Of a DNA stretch of 11,628 bases, positions 8,424 through 11,628 are shown piece by piece (the first letter of the stretch is position 1; each line of letters begins with the position of its first letter). The stretch is taken from contig JAAMXY010002330.1 of assembly GCA_019677205.1 (NCBI GenBank), positions 1 to 11,628 on the forward strand. Direction: 5' to 3'. The DNA comes from Pinguiococcus pyrenoidosus (lineage: Eukaryota > Sar > Pinguiophyceae > Pinguiochrysidales > Pinguiochrysidaceae). The translations under genes were made by a program, and so were the position numbers. Below the pieces are notes generated by a model. That model was not told the DNA's origin, did no database searches, and was given only the letters and a program-made list of their open reading frames with translations.

Positions 8424-8866
8424 CGCGTCTTTGGAGAGAGCTGAGAGCTACACGATGGCACTTGACGATCGCAGCACTGCGGAAAGAGCGCGGGACGTTT
8501 GGTGGCGTGAGAGGCATCCGGGAAAGAATCGGGAAGAACACATCGGTGTCCTTGTGTAGCCGTGCTATGGGGTAAATAGCAGAAATTAAAGCTAAGATCA
8601 GCAATCTTTTCATAATGAACTTCATTACTATATTCAAATTTATAATAAAAACTTAAAGTAAATTCCAAACAGATCAACAGAAGAGACACAGGACCACAAG
8701 ACACACGATCCGCCACGGTGTCGCGCGTGTCGGGTGTCGCGCCAAGCTCTGGAACCCCAAGAACTCCTCCGTTCTCTCCCAGCGCTCCACGCGGCCTCTC
8801 ACCATCGATTTGTGGCTCGTGTGGACCCCTTGTCAGAACAAGACGCCCGACCCGGCGCACCGAAAG
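8424..8866. promoter_or_regulatory. Divergent (bidirectional) promoter between BRO1 gene and SARAF, AT-rich core
   Basis: 443 bp separate the two start codons. GC-rich flanks surround an AT-rich island (about 8570-8680) whose core lies at the midpoint, near 8645. On the plus strand TATAATAAAA (8641-8650) is a TATA-like box facing SARAF; on the minus strand TATAAA (8644-8639) faces the BRO1 gene. Both sit about 216 bp from their ATG. Head-to-head orientation is certain; promoter function is inferred. Confidence 0.6.
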
Positions 8867-9817
8867 ATGGTTTGGCTCTCGCTGCTCCTTGTGGCGCTGT
8901 GCCGCCTGGATGGCGCGGCGGCGGGGGATCGAGTGCTGCTGGACTCAGTGCAGTCCCTCACGTTCTTCAATGGGCGGATGACGACGGGGAGGCGGCTTCC
9001 CCCGGTGCCGCAGCTCCAGTGCGAATCCGGCTGCCACCTGGCTGAGGTGGATGCTGTGCAGTGCGTGAACAGCGGCGGAGATGGCTTCGGAAACGTCAAC
9101 TGGAAGTGCGAGGCGGACCTGCCCAGCAGCGTGCGCTTCGGCACGAACGAAGTGGTTTGCGAGGGATATTCCAGCTCCATGGACCCGTACATTCTGCAGG
9201 GCTCCTGCCAGCTCGTGTACACCTTGAAGGGCTCCAAGAGCAACCACGGCTCGAGCTCCTATGGCAATTCCTACGGAGGCTACAACTCGTATCGGCCGAA
9301 CCCGTATCGCAGCCACAACAGGTTTAGCGAGGAGTGGGCAGTCCTCAAGTGGGTGGTGATCGGCCTCGTGGTGTTCGGGACGTACAAGTGGCTCTTTCCC
9401 GGGAACCGAGGTGGTTCCTACGGCTCTGGAGGCTCTGGCGGAGGAGGCTGGGGCGGCAGCGGAGGAGGTGGTGGTGGTGCAGGCGGCTGGGGCGGCGGAG
9501 GTGGTGGCGGAGGCACCGATCCGAGCTGCCGACCGAGCTCTGGCGGCTCCACGGGCTCCGCAGGGAGCTGGTTCAGCAACTTCTGGACGGGGCTTGCGCT
9601 GGGAGGCCTCGCCGGGAACCTGATGGGCGGGCGGCGCTACTACGGCCCGTACACGGGCAGGAGGTACGGCGGCTATGGCTACGGGGGAGGCTATCGAATG
9701 GGCGGTGGCTACGGCGGCGGCTTCGGCGGTGCTGCCATGGGAGGTGGTGCTGGTATGGGAGGTGGCTACGGCGGTACTAGACGAGCTACAGGCTACGCCG
9801 GGACACGAAGACGATAG
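8867..9817 (+). CDS. SARAF: SARAF-like store-operated calcium entry regulator (TMEM66 family)
   Basis: Single-exon protein of 316 aa (human SARAF about 339). ATG at 8867 is the first in frame and has A at -3. Residues 1-19 form a signal peptide ending GAAA. The luminal domain (20-150) carries the family pattern: LLDSVQSLTFFNGRMTTGRR, VPQLQC, WKCEADL, VCEGYSS and ILQGSCQLVY, with six Cys (52, 56, 66, 81, 98, 114) likely in disulphides. One membrane span lies near 158-177 (WAVLKWVVIGLVVFGTYKWL). The cytosolic tail is very Gly-rich (178-230 and 262-310) around a conserved-looking block FWTGLALGGLAGNLMGG. Family knowledge: SARAF is an ER membrane protein that promotes slow inactivation of STIM/Orai calcium entry. 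Whether this organism has STIM or Orai cannot be seen here. Divergent from the BRO1 gene. Family assignment is strong from the luminal motifs and topology. Confidence 0.88.
   Translation: MVWLSLLLVALCRLDGAAAGDRVLLDSVQSLTFFNGRMTTGRRLPPVPQLQCESGCHLAEVDAVQCVNSGGDGFGNVNWKCEADLPSSVRFGTNEVVCEGYSSSMDPYILQGSCQLVYTLKGSKSNHGSSSYGNSYGGYNSYRPNPYRSHNRFSEEWAVLKWVVIGLVVFGTYKWLFPGNRGGSYGSGGSGGGGWGGSGGGGGGAGGWGGGGGGGGTDPSCRPSSGGSTGSAGSWFSNFWTGLALGGLAGNLMGGRRYYGPYTGRRYGGYGYGGGYRMGGGYGGGFGGAAMGGGAGMGGGYGGTRRATGYAGTRRR
9401..9516 (+). repeat. Gly-codon low-complexity repeat in SARAF tail
   Basis: Irregular GGN-codon repeat coding mainly Gly with interspersed Ser and Trp (residues about 179-217), just after the membrane span. 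A second Gly/Tyr/Arg-rich block follows at about 9630-9783. Such tracts expand and contract easily, so length may vary between alleles. Confidence 0.85.
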
Positions 9818-10237
9818 GCTCGAACTCGCAAGGATGGTCTGTAAGTAGCGTACACGAGAGCGATGGCTGAGGCGCAGGCAGGGCGTCAAGGAACGACATC
9901 CTTGGGCTCTGATTGCAATCGAGCATCTTTGGCACCTTGCGCGCGCAGTCCACCTTGGTCCAAAACAGGTGCCACCGCTCATCTGCGCCTCCAAATCTGT
10001 GTGCACTACTCTAACCGGCCTCGTGCAGTTTCTAGTGACCATAGAGTATAACGACTACCTCCTTATAGCATCCTTAATCTAAAATATACAATAGTTTATT
10101 GATTCATCCCGTGTAAATTTTAATTTTAGAATATATTAATATATTTTCCAAAACCTAAAGCTCGGGCAACCCAAAATCCCCTCTTGGAGACCGACCTCTC
10201 GCAGACGAAATCCCTTAGCGACGCGGACGGCTGCGCC
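9818..10237. promoter_or_regulatory. SARAF to mL41 intergenic region with AT-rich promoter-like island
   Basis: 420 bp with the SARAF 3' UTR on the left and the mL41 promoter on the right. The left half is ordinary GC-rich DNA with no motif I recognise. From about 10045 to 10160 composition switches sharply to AT-rich, including AATATATTAATATATT at 10130-10145, a perfect 16-bp palindrome about 93 bp before the mL41 ATG. The similar AT island between BRO1 and SARAF suggests such islands mark promoters in this genome (inference). Confidence 0.55.
10130..10145. repeat. 16-bp perfect AT palindrome
   Basis: AATATATTAATATATT equals its own reverse complement. It is embedded in the AT island upstream of mL41, where it may act as a TATA-type element or simply be AT-rich sequence. 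Confidence 0.9.
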
Positions 10238-10528
10238 ATGCCTCTCGTGGACAGCGTCTTCCGCGGCTTCTTGCGGATGGGCAAGAGCGCCAAGGGCACC
10301 AAGTATACATCCCGCTCCAAAGGCAAGCGCAAGATGCTCACACATCGGTACTCCAAGAAGGGCTACTACAAGGGCACGGGGGCGCGCATCGTGGGCAGAT
10401 TGACCAGCAAGGCACAGTTCATTCCCGATCCGGAGAAGCATCTGGAGCTCATTGTGCCGGAGCTGGAGGGCTTCGTGCTAAAGCCATACGTGGTAGCGAG
10501 CGTGGGCAAAACACCGCCAGAGCAGTGA
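10238..10528 (+). CDS. Mitochondrial large ribosomal subunit protein mL41 (MRPL41/yeast Mrpl27 family)
   Basis: A 96-aa basic protein of the mitochondrial large ribosomal subunit. Recognised by the family core: Lys/Arg-rich N-terminal half with MLTHRYSKKGYYKGTGARIVG, then the hallmark IVPELEGFVLKPYVV, equivalent to VPDLTGFKLKPYV in human and plant mL41. Its length matches short plant-type mL41 (about 94-107 aa from memory) rather than the longer animal and yeast forms, so it is not truncated. The start at 10238 (gccATGc) is the first ATG in frame and gives MPLVDSVFRGFL, similar to plant starts; the N-terminus may serve in mitochondrial import. No intron. It converges with the PPR gene, with 71 bp between stops, so the 3' UTRs may overlap. 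Identification rests mainly on the C-terminal motif plus size and basicity. Confidence 0.87.
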   Translation: MPLVDSVFRGFLRMGKSAKGTKYTSRSKGKRKMLTHRYSKKGYYKGTGARIVGRLTSKAQFIPDPEKHLELIVPELEGFVLKPYVVASVGKTPPEQ

Positions 10529-10599
10529 AGGCCGCAGGAGCAGCGCGGAACGTAGACAGATTGCACAAGGAATGACTTTCACAACAAGCGACGTCCGTC

Positions 10600-11628
10600 T
10601 CAGCATCGTTCCGCCGTACGGCCGGTGGTCTCTTCGACGAACGCCAGGTCTCTATCGGCCTTCTCCAGCAGGCCAAGCGCTTCGGCGTGTCTCCTGGTGA
10701 CGTGGTTGGCAGGACAGCCGCGCTCTTGCATCTGCTGCAACACGACCAGGCCGTAGTCCGGCAGGCCCATCAAGACCGCACCGCGCAGGAGCACATTGAA
10801 GGCTACCGTATCCATGGACATGTCCTGGCTTTCCATATGGTCAACTATTCTTTCGATCTGCGCAAGGAAAGGCGCCCTGTGTGTCATTCCCTGCCCGGAG
10901 CCGATCTTGGCAAAGCAACAGTGGCGTCGTACCTCGTCGGCGTCTGCCTGGTGTGCATACATGTGCAGGACCATGGTCCAAAACTTTACATCCGGCGTGA
11001 TTCCAGCTTCCCTAATGTAGCGGAAGATCCGCTCGAGGCTCTCCTGGTCCTCCGATCGCGCAAGTCCTTTCGTCGCAGTTGTCAGGATGATTCCGTCCGG
11101 GACCACGCCCTGCGCATCCATCTTGTCCAGCACCCCCAGGACGCGGGGACTGGGGTCCTCCGTCTCCGCCACCAAGCTCATGAGGAACTGGAAGGTGTGC
11201 AGATTCGGCTCAATGCGATCGCGGCGCATGTTCTCAAGGAGCACCTCAGCTCCGTCCTGCCGACGACGCGGCCTGGTTATCCAAGGCTCTCGACTCCGCA
11301 CGACGCAGACGCACTCACCAACGCGTCTTCCTCCGGCAGCACCTTGTCCTTGAGGCCCCTTCCCAGGATACCAAGCGCGCAGTTGTACGTGTACGAATTC
11401 CGCGGGAGGTTCGATCTCCGCATCCTCTCGATGATCGACACGGCTTGCCCTAGCGCGCCCCGCGGCTTAGCGACGCGGCCGGCCCCAGCTTTCCCGTTTG
11501 CAGGTGTGCAAGCAGCTGCACCCTACGCACCTGCATTCTCCTGCCCGCAGAGTGGCTCCAGAAGGACGTTGAAGGCGTAGACATTGGGCACGACTTTGCC
11601 CAAGAGGGGCTGCATGACCCGGTACACA
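10600..11628 (-). CDS. Pentatricopeptide repeat (PPR) protein, 3' part, 4 visible exons
   Basis: Organelle-type RNA-binding repeat protein; the 5' part lies beyond the right edge. Inferred visible exons: 11628-11531, 11449-11319, 11256-10933, 10857-10600; introns of 81, 62 and 75 bp, GT-AG, phase-consistent; 269 aa visible. At least six repeat starts are seen: VPNVYAFN, PRNSYTYN, EPNLHTFQ, VPDGIILT, TPDVKFWT, MDTVAFNV. Spacings after splicing are 35, 44, 36, 35 and 35. The 35-residue periods across the first and third introns support those junctions. The 44 spacing could become 36 if an in-frame donor 24 nt upstream (AAG|GTGCTG, exon end 11343) is used instead of the stronger TTG|GTGAGT. PPR proteins bind organellar RNA with one repeat per base in general; target and organelle cannot be told without the N-terminus. 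No DYW or other C-terminal editing domain is present. Convergent with mL41. Confidence 0.85.

Noticed and set aside
7445-8444. Long plus-strand frames across the BRO1 gene (up to 283 codons)
   Set aside because: Low-complexity Arg/Pro/Ser composition with no domain; the minus strand carries a clear BRO1 domain.
8945-10042. 365-codon open frame on the minus strand across SARAF
   Set aside because: Ala/Arg/Val-rich antisense shadow of Gly-rich codons; the plus strand has signal peptide, Cys pattern and membrane span.
10687-11580. 297-codon plus-strand frame opposite the PPR gene
   Set aside because: No recognisable domain; the minus strand shows regular 35-residue PPR periods.
1-11628. Bacterial operon, CRISPR array, tRNA or insertion sequence
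   Set aside because: Genes are eukaryotic with spliceosomal introns; no regularly spaced repeats, transposase or tRNA-like fold was seen.

Overview
The window looks like nuclear DNA of a unicellular eukaryote. It is GC-rich and holds eukaryote-specific genes: a CRIB-domain p21-activated kinase, an SPX-VTC-DUF202 protein, a BRO1 (BROX-like) protein, SARAF, a mitoribosomal protein and a PPR protein. Four genes are split by short GT-AG introns. PAK and SARAF argue against a land plant, and the compact layout (seven genes in 11.6 kb, introns mostly 62-130 bp) suggests a protist or alga. I cannot fix the lineage from sequence alone; no rRNA, tRNA, mobile element or CRISPR array was recognised.

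Layout, left to right. 7-1179 (+): PAK-like kinase, one uninterrupted frame. 1315-4335 (-): seven-exon SPX-VTC-DUF202 protein, about 700 aa, whose VTC catalytic pocket appears degenerate (Vtc2/3-like rather than a polyphosphate polymerase). 4622-5690 (-): five-exon protein with two degenerate EF-hands, a Cys-cluster N-terminus and a basic Ser-rich tail. 5691-6854: unresolved, with a 23-nt G homopolymer and a long pyrimidine tract. 6855-8423 (-): four-exon BRO1-domain protein with two PPxY motifs. 8424-8866: AT-rich divergent promoter. 8867-9817 (+): SARAF-like store-operated calcium entry regulator with a very Gly-rich tail. 9818-10237: intergenic, with an AT island and a 16-bp perfect palindrome. 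10238-10528 (+): mitochondrial ribosomal protein mL41. 10600-11628 (-): 3' part of a PPR protein running off the right edge.

Exon structures were worked out by hand from reading frame, GT/AG sites, phase and family motif spacing. Every junction reported is phase-consistent, but none has RNA support. The genes do not form one pathway. Loose themes are inferred only: calcium and signalling (PAK, EF-hand protein, SARAF), endolysosomal or acidocalcisome membranes (VTC, BRO1), and mitochondrial gene expression (mL41 and possibly the PPR protein, which converge with 71 bp between stop codons).

Most notable points: the apparently inactivated VTC domain; two stop-free, multiple-of-three introns that could be retained without breaking the frame; the palmitoylation-like N-terminus on a degenerate EF-hand protein; and the complete split of introns by strand (0 in three + genes, 16 in four - genes).
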